64,000 nt of DNA from Alkalicoccus daliensis (GTDB taxonomy: Bacteria > Bacillota > Bacilli > Bacillales > Salisediminibacteriaceae): NCBI RefSeq assembly GCF_900103955.1, contig NZ_FNIL01000001.1, forward strand, positions 620,001 to 684,000, read 5' to 3'. The notes beneath the pieces are model-generated. The model saw nothing but the letters and a program-made list of their open reading frames with translations. It searched no databases and was not told where the DNA came from. A program made the position numbers and the translations under genes. Positions within the stretch are counted from its first letter, which is position 1. Each line of letters opens with the position of its first letter. Shown piece by piece: positions 1 through 8,963 of the stretch.

Positions 1-544
1 TATCAATTAAAATATCATTCGGCCATTTTATTTTCGCATCAAATCCTATTTTTCTTAACACTTTTATAATACTCACCGCAGCGACTAAAGTAATTTGCGG
101 CGCTTGATGTATAGGAATATCGGGCTTTAATAAAAGACTCATCGCTAACCCGGTGCCCCTTGCAGTAGACCAGGCACGCCCAAGTCTCCCTCGCCCTCCC
201 GTCTGCTGGTCAGCTATGACGACCGTGCCCTCTTCCGCGCCATCCGTTGCGAGACGGAGTGCTTTTGTCTGCGTTGAAGGAAGCGAGGATGAAAAAATTA
301 TCTGATAGGGTAATATCCGGCAATTTAATTTCGCTTTTACCGCATGTCCTGAAAAAGGTACAGAAGAATGTGCAAGCAGATACCCTTTATTTCTTACTGC
401 CTTTATTTCATACCCTTCTTCTTTCAGCTGCGCGATCTGCTTCCACACTGCTGTCCTGGAACAGTTTAATTTTTCACAGATTGCCTGGCCAGAAATATAA
501 TTGGGGGCAGCCTCCATTAACAGCGTTAACAATTCACTCTTCAA
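1..544 (-). CDS. birA: BirA biotin-protein ligase / biotin repressor (3' part cut by window edge)
   Basis: BirA attaches biotin to carboxylase carrier domains and, with its N-terminal helix-turn-helix, represses biotin genes. About 181 codons are visible and the frame stays open to base 1. Residues about 18-40 form the HTH (ISGQAICEKLNCSRTAVWKQ), followed by the ligase domain with the biotinyl-AMP loop GRGRLGR and the KWPND motif. I chose the TTG at 544-542 because a strong AGAGGTGA ribosome site lies just upstream. This start overlaps the cca stop by 11 bases, which suggests translational coupling at the end of the mazG-to-birA operon. The C-terminal part lies outside the window. The assignment is secure from the motifs and from the cca-birA order known in Bacillus. 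Confidence 0.93.
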   Translation of the reverse strand, partial: MKSELLTLLMEAAPNYISGQAICEKLNCSRTAVWKQIAQLKEEGYEIKAVRNKGYLLAHSSVPFSGHAVKAKLNCRILPYQIIFSSSLPSTQTKALRLATDGAEEGTVVIADQQTGGRGRLGRAWSTARGTGLAMSLLLKPDIPIHQAPQITLVAAVSIIKVLRKIGFDAKIKWPNDILID

Positions 545-1634
545 AAAATTCACCTCTTCTTAAAAAAGCTAATAGTTGAGCTCGATCATTCTCTACCTGA
601 TGACGAAGAACTGCTTGTTCACACGCACGCAGAAGGCTGCCCCTTAATTTCGCCGGAAAAAAAAGCAGATCCTTTCCTCCTATTTCCAGATCACTGCGAT
701 GCTGGATAGGCAGCGATAAAAATTGTTTTTCAACCTCGTCTTGAATATCTGCACCAAAGCATTTTTTTAAAAATACAGCTGTATTGATAACTTCGATTCC
801 GTAATCGTAAAGCTTAATATTGTCCCATGGATATTCGCTCAAAGCATTTTCAGCTTTCTTCCGGTGTCTTTTAATATTTGAAGGAATATAAGGAAACAGC
901 TCATGATTATCAATTCCATACAGCAGTAAAGTCCACCATGTTTTTTGGGACACGAAACCTGAGTAATGTAAAAGGTAGTACTGGATCTTTTCATTTTGAA
1001 GTAAAGAGAGCGGAAGTTTGCTTAAATAAAAAATAAACCTCTCCCAGTCACTTTGATCTTCAACCCATGTTCTTATTTTATCCAGTTCATTGAAAATACG
1101 TTCTCCAGCTGCATTGTGTATTAAATTGCCATTGACTATAAATGCTTTGAAAAGAAGATCTTCTACCAGAAAGTTTTCTGAAATTGAAAATCGGATGAGT
1201 CTTAAAAGGCGTACTGGATCATTTTGAAACATTCTGTATGGATCACCTGCTGCTTTCAGCAGTCCAGAGCTTATATCTTTTATTCCATTTAGTGGATCGA
1301 TTAAGTCTGCTTCTTTGTTTAATGCTAAAGCATTGCAGGTGAAATCTCTTTTCTGTAGATCTTCCTCAATGTTGTTTCCCTTAAATTTTGTAATCTCAAA
1401 ATGATATTCAGATTGATATACGAGAAAGGTCTGACCGTTTCTTCCAATCGGTATTACTTTTGAGAATACCTGCTTCAGCTTTTCCGCAGGTATATTCGAA
1501 GCTATATCTATGTCCTTTACTTCTTTTTGTAGAATTCGGTCTCGAACGGCTCCTCCTACTATGTACGCTTCATAGCCATAATTGTTTATTTCTTCCAGTA
1601 TGAGAAATGCTTCTTCCCAGAAGTAGTTATTCAT
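534..1634 (-). CDS. cca: CCA tRNA nucleotidyltransferase
   Basis: Adds or repairs the 3' CCA of tRNAs using CTP and ATP. At 366 residues it is slightly shorter than the B. subtilis enzyme (about 397). The nucleotidyltransferase head shows GGAVRD at residues 27-32 and the metal-binding DID at 41-43. KRDFTCNALA follows near residue 95, and then the DPxRLLRLIRF segment typical of class II enzymes; the rest is the helical tRNA-binding body. The start codon overlaps the bshA stop (ATGA) and the end overlaps birA, so it is translated within a tightly packed operon. Confidence 0.95.
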   Translation of the reverse strand: MNNYFWEEAFLILEEINNYGYEAYIVGGAVRDRILQKEVKDIDIASNIPAEKLKQVFSKVIPIGRNGQTFLVYQSEYHFEITKFKGNNIEEDLQKRDFTCNALALNKEADLIDPLNGIKDISSGLLKAAGDPYRMFQNDPVRLLRLIRFSISENFLVEDLLFKAFIVNGNLIHNAAGERIFNELDKIRTWVEDQSDWERFIFYLSKLPLSLLQNEKIQYYLLHYSGFVSQKTWWTLLLYGIDNHELFPYIPSNIKRHRKKAENALSEYPWDNIKLYDYGIEVINTAVFLKKCFGADIQDEVEKQFLSLPIQHRSDLEIGGKDLLFFPAKLRGSLLRACEQAVLRHQVENDRAQLLAFLRRGEFFEE

Positions 1635-2752
1635 TCTTCAACGACTCTTTCATATATCGCTTCATATTGTTTTACAATATCTTCTTTCCTGAAATCTTCG
1701 GCAGCCCTCCGCATTGCTTCTGCAGCCATAGCTTTTTGCTTTTCTGGATTCTGCAATAATTCCAATACTCTTTGTGCTGCAGCTTCAGGATTTTTCACCG
1801 GAGTAATATAACCGCTCTTTCCATGCTGAATCACTTCTGGAATTCCACCAACATCAGCTCCTATTACAGGTACGCCGCAGGCCATTGCCTCTAAAATTAC
1901 AAGACCGAAGCTTTCTTTAGAGGACAGCAGCAGTTTCACATCACTGATCGAAAGCAGTTCTGCTACACGCTTCTGACTGCCGGTTATATGGACTTTCCCG
2001 TTTAATCCCAGCTGATCCACCAACTCTCTGATCACTGGAAGTTCCGGACCATCGCCGATCAAAAGTAGTTTTGCATCTATCTCCTGAAGTACTTTATGGA
2101 AAGTAAGGACTACATCTTCTACTCTTTTCACTTTCCTGAAATTTGAGACATGGACAATAACTTTCGTGTTTTCTTCGATCCCTAGTTCGCGTTTAAGACC
2201 TGCAGCTTCTCTGGGATAATAAATTTTGTTATCAATAAAATTATAAATAGTATCGATTCTGCTGTTCGTCCGCAGTAAATTTTTGGTTTGGGCTGCCAGG
2301 TCATCTGATACAGCAGTCACTGCGTCAGAACGCTCTATTCCAAAGCGGATCATTTCACTTAGGGAAGGATCATACCCGAGTACTGTTATATCGGTCCCGT
2401 GTAATGTAGTGACAATTTTCACTTTCCTCTCAACCATTTCTTTGGCTAAAAAAGCGCTTACTGCATGAGGCACAGCATAGTGGACATGAAGAATATCAAG
2501 TTTCTCCTGTTTGATAACGTCTGCCATCTTACTAGCGAGAGCAAGGTCATAAGGCGGATATTGAAAAACTGCATAAGAACTTACAGCTACTTCGTGAAAA
2601 TAAATATTCGACTCACCCTCCTCTAACCTATATGGGATACTGGAAGTAATAAAATGTACCTGGTGGCCCTTCTGTGCAAGTGCTTTACCTAGTTCTGTTG
2701 CTACGACTCCTGATCCCCCTACCGTAGGGTAACAGGTGATTCCAATTTTCAT
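1631..2752 (-). CDS. bshA: BshA N-acetyl-alpha-D-glucosaminyl L-malate synthase
   Basis: A GT4-family glycosyltransferase of 373 residues that joins UDP-GlcNAc and L-malate in the first step of bacillithiol synthesis. The N-terminus has the glycine-rich loop YPTVGGSGVVATELG. The C-terminal nucleotide-binding half has the GT4 signature SKESFGLVILEAMACGVPVI with the conserved glutamates. Its position directly after bshB1, with a four-base ATGA overlap, and before cca is the conserved Bacillus arrangement, which separates it from generic GT4 enzymes. The product acts in the cytoplasm to supply the low-molecular-weight thiol used by Bdr, encoded at 46486-47478. Confidence 0.95.
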   Translation of the reverse strand: MKIGITCYPTVGGSGVVATELGKALAQKGHQVHFITSSIPYRLEEGESNIYFHEVAVSSYAVFQYPPYDLALASKMADVIKQEKLDILHVHYAVPHAVSAFLAKEMVERKVKIVTTLHGTDITVLGYDPSLSEMIRFGIERSDAVTAVSDDLAAQTKNLLRTNSRIDTIYNFIDNKIYYPREAAGLKRELGIEENTKVIVHVSNFRKVKRVEDVVLTFHKVLQEIDAKLLLIGDGPELPVIRELVDQLGLNGKVHITGSQKRVAELLSISDVKLLLSSKESFGLVILEAMACGVPVIGADVGGIPEVIQHGKSGYITPVKNPEAAAQRVLELLQNPEKQKAMAAEAMRRAAEDFRKEDIVKQYEAIYERVVEE

Positions 2753-3450
2753 TCTTTATTCTCCTTTTCAGGAAAAGGATAAAGCAAAAGTCTCTCAGAA
2801 ACGAAACCTTCAGCAGACGAAACGCCAGTTTCTCTTCCGAGCAGACGGTCTCTCGCTCTTAAATCATCCAGGTAGCCGTTTGTTAGAGGAGTTTCTACTT
2901 TATTCTTTCCAGATTGAAACTGTGAAGCAAAACACGCTAATGCCTCGTATTTTTGATTCATAAAAGCACTGATATCTATTGCAAAGTCCGGTTTTATCAA
3001 ACCGTTTATCTGATAATAATATAACGCTTCCGGTTTGAAGGATTCACCTTCACCATACTTTTTTATCCCCGCTGAAAAAAAGGCTTCTTTTACAATTTCT
3101 CCACAATGACCGTGATCCGGGTGCCGGTCTTCATGGTAAGGTGCAAATATATGTACCGGCTTTACTTCCCGGATTAATTTAACCAGCGCAGCTATCGCTT
3201 CCTTCCTCTCATTTAACAGTCCGCGGTCTGAGAATGAGTAAGATAGAGGTTTTTCAGCTCCCAGCACCTTGGCAGCTGCTGCAGATTCTTTCAGTCTTTC
3301 TTCCACTGAACCATTGGAAGACAGCTCTGCTTTTGTAAGATGTGCCATGACTACAGTTTTTCCATTTGCAGCAGCTTTCGCAATTGTACCGCCCATGCCA
3401 ATTTCTATGTCATCGGGATGGGCCCCAACTGCGAGAATATCAGCTTTCAT
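2749..3450 (-). CDS. bshB1: BshB1 bacillithiol deacetylase
   Basis: Zinc-dependent LmbE/PIG-L family deacetylase that converts GlcNAc-malate to GlcN-malate, the second step of bacillithiol synthesis. It has 233 residues. The zinc site is visible as HPDD at 11-14 and HEDRHPDH at 106-113. It overlaps the mgsA stop by 11 bases and the bshA start by four, so mgsA, bshB1 and bshA are probably co-translated. The pairing with bshA makes BshB1 far more likely than another LmbE-family deacetylase. Confidence 0.94.
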   Translation of the reverse strand: MKADILAVGAHPDDIEIGMGGTIAKAAANGKTVVMAHLTKAELSSNGSVEERLKESAAAAKVLGAEKPLSYSFSDRGLLNERKEAIAALVKLIREVKPVHIFAPYHEDRHPDHGHCGEIVKEAFFSAGIKKYGEGESFKPEALYYYQINGLIKPDFAIDISAFMNQKYEALACFASQFQSGKNKVETPLTNGYLDDLRARDRLLGRETGVSSAEGFVSERLLLYPFPEKENKE

Positions 3451-3865
3451 CTTCTATTAACCTCTTCTCTCCATTGACAAGCTCACGCCAATTTAAATCA
3501 CCTCTGCTTAAACCATGAATCAGAACTTCAGCAGTCGCCATATTAGTGGCAATTGGTACGCTGTACACATCGCAAAGCCGGCTGAGTGCATTAATATCCG
3601 GTTCGTGGGGCTGGGCTGATAAAGGATCCTTAAAAAAAAGCACGAGATCCATTTTATTTTCCGCTATCATGGCACCAATCTGCTGATCGCCGCCAAGAGG
3701 TCCGGAACGAAACAAATGCGGATTAAGGCCGGTAGCTTCTTTTATCCGGGTCCCGGTAGTACCCGTAGCAAATAGTGAGTGCCCCGTTAAAACTGATTCA
3801 TACGCCATCATAAACTGTACCAAATCTTTCTTCTTTTCATCGTGAGCAATACAAGCAATATTCAT
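3440..3865 (-). CDS. mgsA: Methylglyoxal synthase
   Basis: Converts dihydroxyacetone phosphate to methylglyoxal plus phosphate, a bypass that relieves sugar-phosphate stress. The protein has 141 residues, the usual family size. Visible motifs are the N-terminal [10 protein letters not shown], the phosphate-binding GTTGTRI near residue 36 and the catalytic [13 protein letters not shown] segment. A GAGGAGG ribosome site precedes the ATG. It lies 18 bases after dapB and overlaps bshB1. The link is sensible because methylglyoxal is detoxified by thiol-dependent routes that use bacillithiol. Confidence 0.95.
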   Translation of the reverse strand: MNIACIAHDEKKKDLVQFMMAYESVLTGHSLFATGTTGTRIKEATGLNPHLFRSGPLGGDQQIGAMIAENKMDLVLFFKDPLSAQPHEPDINALSRLCDVYSVPIATNMATAEVLIHGLSRGDLNWRELVNGEKRLIEDES

Positions 3866-3883
3866 ACTATTGTGCCTCCTCGA

Positions 3884-4678
3884 TTAATCTATTAACTCAT
3901 CCAATCCGTATATTAAACCGGTAGATTCCATCACATGTTCCACTGCCAGTTTTACTCCGGGCATAAAAGAAGTTCTATTCATGGAATCATGCCGCAGCGT
4001 AAGAACCTGTCCTTCCCCGCCAAATATTACCTCCTGATGAGCAACTCTTCCGGGCAGACGGACGCTGTGAATCCTCATGCCTTCATATTCTGCACCCCTC
4101 GCATGCGGCCATGCCTCAGTTTCTTCAGGATGCCCCTGTTGTTTTTCCTCGCGGATCTCAGAGATTAACTGCGCTGTTTTCATCGCTGTTCCTGATGGCG
4201 CATCAAGTTTTTTATCGTGGTGCTGCTCTATAATTTCCACATCACTCATATATTTTGCAGCAGCCCGCGAAAATTTCATCAACAGTATAGCACCGATCGC
4301 AAAGTTAGGCGCTATAATTGCTCCAAGCTGCTTTTCCTCCGCCAGATTACTTAATGATTTAATGTCTTCATCAGTAAAACCTGTAGTTCCAATAACAGGT
4401 CTGACCCCTTTTTCCAGCGCAGTACGAAGGTGTTTTTTTCCGGTTTCCGGGTTAGTAAGGTCGATCAGTACATCCGGATTCTCTTTGGCGATACATGTTT
4501 TCAGATCTGAATATACAGGGATCTTCAGAGATTCCATGCCTTCTGCATCTTTCATCTGAATATTATCATATTTATAATCTACGACAGCACACAAATTAAA
4601 TTCATGCTGCTTCTCAACCATTTTTACAGCTTCTTTTCCCATATTTCCTCTTGGACCCGCAATTATAATATTTATCAT
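3884..4678 (-). CDS. dapB: 4-hydroxy-tetrahydrodipicolinate reductase
   Basis: NAD(P)H-dependent reductase of the lysine/diaminopimelate pathway that supplies cell-wall precursors. It has 264 residues. The Rossmann loop GPRGNMG is at 8-14 and the substrate-binding signature [13 protein letters not shown] at 153-165. It overlaps the upstream mazG-like gene by four bases and is followed by mgsA after 18 bases. The order matches B. subtilis ypjD-dapB-mgsA. Confidence 0.96.
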   Translation of the reverse strand: MINIIIAGPRGNMGKEAVKMVEKQHEFNLCAVVDYKYDNIQMKDAEGMESLKIPVYSDLKTCIAKENPDVLIDLTNPETGKKHLRTALEKGVRPVIGTTGFTDEDIKSLSNLAEEKQLGAIIAPNFAIGAILLMKFSRAAAKYMSDVEIIEQHHDKKLDAPSGTAMKTAQLISEIREEKQQGHPEETEAWPHARGAEYEGMRIHSVRLPGRVAHQEVIFGGEGQVLTLRHDSMNRTSFMPGVKLAVEHVMESTGLIYGLDELID

Positions 4679-5019
4679 ATGTTATCCTCCTCAGAATCTA
4701 TCCTCGTCCAGCGGTCTTTATCTCTGGTATTAAATTTATGCATTACTTCCTCAAAAGATGTTTCCAGATTAATATCGAGTGAGTTTGCAAGACATATTAA
4801 CACAAATAATATGTCCCCCATTTCCTGTTCCATTGAATTATCATCTTCTGTGGATTTTTTCGGCTTCTCTCCATATGTGTGATTTATCTCGCGTGCGAGT
4901 TCGCCCATTTCTTCTGTAAGTCTTGCCATCATGGACAGTGGACTAAAATAACCCTCTTTAAACTGACCTATGTATTTGTCTACTTCAAGCTGCATGTCCT
5001 TAATCGATTTGTCGCTCAC
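4675..5019 (-). CDS. ypjD: MazG-like nucleotide pyrophosphohydrolase (YpjD family)
   Basis: A 114-residue all-alpha NTP-PPase of the MazG type, expected to hydrolyse nucleoside triphosphates, perhaps damaged ones, to monophosphates. The metal-binding acidic residues are visible as [10 protein letters not shown] (residues about 33-42) and [15 protein letters not shown] (about 64-78). The start is GTG at 5019, preceded by GGGAGTGA. It is the first gene of the operon that runs to birA; a fair promoter lies at 5054-5082. The exact substrate cannot be told from sequence. Confidence 0.88.
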   Translation of the reverse strand: MSDKSIKDMQLEVDKYIGQFKEGYFSPLSMMARLTEEMGELAREINHTYGEKPKKSTEDDNSMEQEMGDILFVLICLANSLDINLETSFEEVMHKFNTRDKDRWTRIDSEEDNI

Positions 5020-5053
5020 TTTATCACTCCCTCACCAAATTAAACCCAAGATT

Positions 5054-5082
5054 ATCGTAGCGAATTTAACTCCGTATTACAA
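5054..5082 (-). promoter_or_regulatory. Candidate sigma-A promoter of the mazG-dapB-...-birA operon
   Basis: On the minus strand a TTGTAA box (5082-5077) and a TACGAT box (5059-5054) are separated by 17 bases and lie about 35 bases upstream of the GTG start. Each matches four of six consensus bases, so the call is moderate. Confidence 0.45.
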
Positions 5083-5323
5083 ATTTTTACCCTGTAGATA
5101 AGAATTTTTTTTATCAAGATTCCCCAGCATATAAATGCTTCGTTTTATGAATTCAGGACTTCCTGTAACTTAGCTGAAAAACAAGTCCACCTGCAACCCC
5201 TTGCCTGAATATAACATCTGAAAATAATATGTTTTTTTATAAAGTATTTTTTTAGTAGCCGGAAACAATCCATCCGGTCATCGGTCATCTGCCACGGCAG
5301 ACATCTCCTAAGGTTTTTAAAAT

Positions 5324-5370
5324 AGCTCTGTCAATGTTCAGATAATAATAGAAGACTTTGCTGCAACTGG
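5324..5370 (+). repeat. Dispersed repeat family B, copy 1
   Basis: Begins with AGCTCTGTCAATGTTCA, then a GATAATAATAGAAGACTTTG block and CTGCAAC. The same order of blocks recurs at 33828, and on the other strand at 35883 and 46350. It is a shorter, more diverged copy. Confidence 0.65.
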
Positions 5371-5451
5371 CCTGCGATCCTGGTTCTTCAAGACAGCATG
5401 GGGGTTTCTGCCCTGCTGGCTGTGGATCGATGGAAGCCATTCCCTGTGAGA

Positions 5452-5544
5452 AAAATTAGTCGAGAACAGCCCTAAGGTAAGCCTCTCCGAAAGTGCAGCA
5501 GAGGTATTACTTCTTTTAAACAAAACTATTATTTTCAAGGTAGC
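5452..5544 (-). repeat. Dispersed repeat family A, copy 1
   Basis: Read on the minus strand it starts GCTACCTTGAAAATA, then AGAAGTAATA, CACTTTCGGAGAGGCTTACC and TGTTCTCGACTAATTTT. The same series of blocks is found on the plus strand at 10791 and 33611. It faces the family B copy at 5324. Confidence 0.75.
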
Positions 5545-5645
5545 CTGAAAAATAAACAATGCAGCGGCAAATACTAGTGATTTTTATCTGCCAAATACAC
5601 TTCGCAGTGAAAATCCTTATGTATGGGTGATATTAAGAATTGCCA

Positions 5646-5674
5646 TTGCAGGAACTATGGGCTTGGATTATAAT
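5646..5674 (+). promoter_or_regulatory. Candidate promoter of the YitT-family gene
   Basis: A perfect TATAAT -10 box at 5669-5674 lies 17 bases after TTGCAG at 5646-5651. The -35 match is poor. It is 26 bases upstream of the gene start. Confidence 0.5.
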
Positions 5675-5700
5675 GAAGCAGGCTGAAAGGAGGCATTTAC

Positions 5701-6570
5701 TTGATTAATCGGGTGCATGTTAAAAACATATTCTTTATTTTAATCGGTACAGCAATTCTCTCGTTTGGACTTGTTTATTTTAACATGGAAAACAACTTAG
5801 CTGACGGGGGCTTTACTGGAATTACACTAATTCTGTTTTTTATCTTTGATTTAAATCCAGCTTATTCTAACCTATGGCTGAATATCCCTTTATTTATTTT
5901 AGGATGGAAAGTGCTGGGGAGAAATGCATTCATTTATACGCTGATTGGCACAGTGGCTGTATCAGTTTTTCTTTGGATATTTCAAGCTTATCCTGTTATT
6001 TCTATACCCCTGCGGGACGATATGACTTTGGCCGCACTTTTTGCCGGTGTATTTATTGGAGTTGGCCTTGGTATCGTTTTTCGTTTTGGAGGCACGACAG
6101 GAGGGGTGGATATTATAGCAAAGCTGGGATTTAAGTATTATGGATGGAGTATGGGCAGAACGATGTTTGTGTTTGATGCCTGTGTTATTACTGCCTCATT
6201 ATTTTACTTGAATTACAGGGAGGCTATGTATACACTGCTGGCAGTATTTGTAGCTGCCAAAGTAATAGACTTTATGCAGCAGGGAGCTTATTCCGGCAAA
6301 GCAGCAATGATTGTTTCTGAAAAAGCTCCGCAGCTTGCAGCAGTAATTCTGCAGGAGATGGATCGGGGAGCAACATTACTTCAGGGCAGAGGATCATTTA
6401 CCGGCTCAGAACGCGAAGTTTTATATTGCGTAGTAGGCAGAAATGAAATGGTACGATTAAAAAACTTAATCTCACGAGTAGATCCACATGCATTCGTTAC
6501 TTTACAGGATGTGCAGGACGTGATGGGAGAAGGTTTTACACTTGATGATCAAAAAAGACCAATTGAATAA
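5701..6570 (+). CDS. ypjC: YitT/DUF2179 family membrane protein (YpjC-like)
   Basis: A 289-residue integral membrane protein of the YitT family. Five or so hydrophobic segments fill residues 1-165, with the family motif FRFGGTTGGVDIIAK near 125-140. The soluble DUF2179 domain occupies about 215-285. The molecular function of the family is not established. The start is TTG at 5701, set by an AAAGGAGG site at 5686-5693. It is the only plus-strand gene in the first 56 kb. In B. subtilis ypjC also sits near ypjD and dapB, but there it is co-directional; here it is divergent, so a local inversion is likely. Confidence 0.85.
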   Translation: MINRVHVKNIFFILIGTAILSFGLVYFNMENNLADGGFTGITLILFFIFDLNPAYSNLWLNIPLFILGWKVLGRNAFIYTLIGTVAVSVFLWIFQAYPVISIPLRDDMTLAALFAGVFIGVGLGIVFRFGGTTGGVDIIAKLGFKYYGWSMGRTMFVFDACVITASLFYLNYREAMYTLLAVFVAAKVIDFMQQGAYSGKAAMIVSEKAPQLAAVILQEMDRGATLLQGRGSFTGSEREVLYCVVGRNEMVRLKNLISRVDPHAFVTLQDVQDVMGEGFTLDDQKRPIE

Positions 6571-6574
6571 AAAA

Positions 6575-6609
6575 ACAGACCATTGGAAATTGGAAATCCG
6601 ATGGTCTGT
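6575..6609. terminator. Bidirectional terminator between convergent genes
   Basis: A nine-base-pair stem, ACAGACCAT (6575-6583) with ATGGTCTGT (6601-6609), is flanked by an A-run on the left and a T-run to 6616 on the right. It can serve both the YitT gene (+) and the YugP-like gene (-), whose stop lies in the T-run. Confidence 0.9.
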
Positions 6610-6614
6610 TTTTT

Positions 6615-7304
6615 TTAATCATCATTCATCATAAAGTACATCATTATGAATCGCACTAATTCAATTACGGCTACCAGCGCGGAAGCTACGTAAGTCAGAG
6701 CTGCAGCATTAAGAACTTTTTTCGTTTCCCGCTCTTCATCATTGCGGATAACCCCGGTGGAAACCACCTGCTCCATTGCTCTTGAAGATGCATTAAATTC
6801 CACGGGAAGCGTTACAAACTGGAACAATACTGCGAAAGACATTAATACTATACCTGCCAGGAGCAGGCCGGAAGCAGAAAGCAGGATTCCCCCGATGATC
6901 AAAAAGATAGATATATTCGACCCGAAGCTCGCTACGGGTACCAGCGCGGAACGAAACCGGAGAAAGCTGTATGCTTCTGCATCTTGTATTGCATGCCCGA
7001 CTTCGTGCGCAGCTACAGCGGCACCTGCTATGGAGTTGCCGTAATAATTACTTTCAGATAATCTAACAACTTTCTGACGGGGATCGTAGTGATCCGTTAA
7101 CTGTCCTTTGACAGGTTCCACAGTTACGTCAAATAAGCCATTATCATTCAGGATTTTCCTCGCTACCTCCGCCCCGGACATTCCGGAAGAAGATGCTACC
7201 TGGGAATATTTTTTGTACGTATTTTTAACTCTTGCATTTGCCCATAAGGGAACGATTAAAAGTACCGCGAAATACAAAAGAAAAAAGCCCATATTACCAA
7301 ACAT
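6615..7304 (-). CDS. YugP-family membrane zinc metallopeptidase
   Basis: A 229-residue membrane protein of the neutral zinc metallopeptidase family 2 (YugP type). It has an N-terminal hydrophobic segment (5-22), the zinc-binding HEVGH at 100-104 followed by AIQDAE, hydrophobic segments at about 125-165, and a final one near 205-225. The physiological substrate is unknown. It is not part of the B. subtilis ypj cluster; here it takes the place between ypjA and ypjC where ypjB normally is. It is probably a stand-alone transcript, ended by the bidirectional terminator at 6575. Confidence 0.85.
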   Translation of the reverse strand: MFGNMGFFLLYFAVLLIVPLWANARVKNTYKKYSQVASSSGMSGAEVARKILNDNGLFDVTVEPVKGQLTDHYDPRQKVVRLSESNYYGNSIAGAAVAAHEVGHAIQDAEAYSFLRFRSALVPVASFGSNISIFLIIGGILLSASGLLLAGIVLMSFAVLFQFVTLPVEFNASSRAMEQVVSTGVIRNDEERETKKVLNAAALTYVASALVAVIELVRFIMMYFMMNDD

Positions 7305-7347
7305 TCAAGCACTCCCCCTTAAATTTTTATATCTCTTAAGGTCAATT

Positions 7348-7977
7348 TTAGTCAGAATTTTTGTCAGCGTCAATTGAAATGCCTGCAGAAAAAATGTCAG
7401 CCTGATACTTCTTGTTCATATAATAAACCGCTGCAATAGAAGCTATGCTCAGCCAAAAGGTAAAATAACCAATTTCACTGATATAAGGAGTTAATGACCT
7501 TGAAACCCATGGGTGCATACCGTAAATATAATCTATAAAGTCGTTATGGACAGTCCATAATGCTACGGCTGCTAAGTGCCAATTTTTAATCCTAAAATAT
7601 GGGAGATATAATACTGCCTGCAGCGCCATTCCTGCATGAGAAAAAACGAGCATCCAATGAAGAATGTTTAACGGTGTGCCTGCAGCTCCAGCTGCAAGAT
7701 TCATTATCACTGCCCATATACCATATTTTATCAGCGTAACCGCTGCAAGGGCTTCCATCAGAGGAAATCTTTTTCCTGCTAAGAAACATCCAAGTACTAT
7801 CGTAAAAAACAGACTGGCAGTTGGGCTGTCCGGTACAAATATCAAAAAGTACCAAGGAGTCTGCAGCAGCTGAGCATCATACCATATATAACCATAAACC
7901 GTCCCGAGAAAGTTTACAATGAATAAAGCCCATAAAAATCCCCGGGAGCGCAGTATACCTAATATGTACTCCTTCAT
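7348..7977 (-). CDS. ypjA: DUF1405 membrane protein YpjA
   Basis: A 209-residue membrane protein with about six hydrophobic segments and the family's typical WYLIFVPDSP-like patch (here WYFLIFVPDSPTASLFF). Its function is not known. The frame opens further upstream to 8043, but that extension crosses the terminator at 8022-8057. The ATG at 7977 has a GGAGG site ten bases upstream and begins the conserved MKEYILG, so I use it. Its place after qcrC is conserved in Bacillus and may tie it to respiration, but nothing more can be said. Confidence 0.85.
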   Translation of the reverse strand: MKEYILGILRSRGFLWALFIVNFLGTVYGYIWYDAQLLQTPWYFLIFVPDSPTASLFFTIVLGCFLAGKRFPLMEALAAVTLIKYGIWAVIMNLAAGAAGTPLNILHWMLVFSHAGMALQAVLYLPYFRIKNWHLAAVALWTVHNDFIDYIYGMHPWVSRSLTPYISEIGYFTFWLSIASIAAVYYMNKKYQADIFSAGISIDADKNSD

Positions 7978-8021
7978 ATATGAAATTCCTCCAGACAAAT
8001 GAAATATATAAAATAATCCAT

Positions 8022-8057
8022 TAAAAGAGCCGGCGACACACACATCAGCCGGCTCTT
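8022..8057 (-). terminator. Terminator after qcrC
   Basis: A ten-pair stem AAGAGCCGGC / GCCGGCTCTT (8025-8034 and 8048-8057) is followed on the minus strand by TTTTAA. It lies ten bases past the qcrC stop. Confidence 0.85.
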
Positions 8058-8067
8058 CCCTGTAATT

Positions 8068-8940
8068 CTATTCGTTTTCTTCTTCACCTTCAGCTTCTTC
8101 TTCATTGCCTTCAGTGTTTTCTTCTTCGTTGCCTTCGGCATCTTCATCTCCGCCGCCCTCACCATTTTCCGGATCTTGTCCATCATTGGCAATAAAGGCT
8201 GCGAGTGTTTCCAGTTCTTCATCAGAACCGTCAAACTGGCCAGCCGGCATTTCTCCGATACCATTTTGAATGATATCAATTACTTCATCTGTATCATAAT
8301 CACTTTGGAAGATGTTTGGACCAGCAGCGCCGCCCTGCATATCCCCACCGTGACAACCGATACAAGAATCCTGCGTCTGATAAATTTCATAACCTGCCGC
8401 AGATTCATCGACTTCTACCTCATCTTCAATTGCTCCCTGCTGAGCAGCTGCTTCCCAGTCATGCTGGTCTACAGATTCCCAAGTAAGGAAGATGATTGAA
8501 ATAACACCCAGAAGCATTAAAGCACTTCCAATTGGTCTCTTATAAGGACGTCGTTCCCGTCCGCCATCAAGCCATGGGGCTAGCAGCAGTGCTCCAAAAG
8601 CGATACCTGGGAGAACTACCGCACCAATAACTGTATAAGGACCAGAAGCAAATTCATATTTTAACAACTGGTATAAAAATAAGAAATACCAGTCAGGCAG
8701 TGGAATATATCCTGTTTCCGTAGGGTCGGCAATTGATTCCAGCGGAGCTGGGTGTGCAACTGTCAACACGAGGAAACCGATTAAAAACACCGCCCCTACC
8801 ATCCATTCCCGAAGCAGAAAGTTCGGCCAAAATGCTTCGGTTTTACCTGGATATTCGGAATAGTCTTTTGGTATATTCGGCTCTTTTTCGGCAGGAACAC
8901 GTGAGTCCCCGACGAACTTCATGCCTTTTCCGCGATGCAT
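8068..8940 (-). CDS. qcrC: Menaquinol:cytochrome c reductase cytochrome b/c subunit QcrC
   Basis: Subunit of the Bacillus-type bc complex that combines the last transmembrane helices of cytochrome b with a cytochrome c domain. Hydrophobic helices lie at about 46-62, 100-122 and 137-153. The haem attachment site CIGCH is at 193-197, and the likely axial methionine lies in MPAGQF near 231. At 290 residues it is about 35 longer than B. subtilis QcrC. The excess is a C-terminal tail (252-290) with 20 Asp/Glu and no Lys or Arg. The tail should face the outside, which fits a salt-adapted or alkaline habitat. It is the third gene of qcrABC. Confidence 0.95.
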   Translation of the reverse strand: MHRGKGMKFVGDSRVPAEKEPNIPKDYSEYPGKTEAFWPNFLLREWMVGAVFLIGFLVLTVAHPAPLESIADPTETGYIPLPDWYFLFLYQLLKYEFASGPYTVIGAVVLPGIAFGALLLAPWLDGGRERRPYKRPIGSALMLLGVISIIFLTWESVDQHDWEAAAQQGAIEDEVEVDESAAGYEIYQTQDSCIGCHGGDMQGGAAGPNIFQSDYDTDEVIDIIQNGIGEMPAGQFDGSDEELETLAAFIANDGQDPENGEGGGDEDAEGNEEENTEGNEEEAEGEEENE

Positions 8941-8963
8941 ATTTTCCCCTCCTTCTCTACTTT

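Larger units (their letters stand above)
5083..5645. other. Gene-free stretch carrying dispersed repeats
   Basis: No supported gene. The minus-strand frame at 5338-5559 lies across the repeat copies listed separately (5324-5370 and 5452-5544) and resembles no protein I know. The rest is AT-rich and I see nothing definite in it. Confidence 0.6.

Noticed and set aside
5338-5559. A 73-codon minus-strand frame upstream of the YitT gene
   Set aside because: It spans repeat copies A and B in a frame that is not conserved between copies.
7978-8043. N-terminal extension of YpjA
   Set aside because: It crosses the qcr terminator; the ATG at 7977 has a clear ribosome site.
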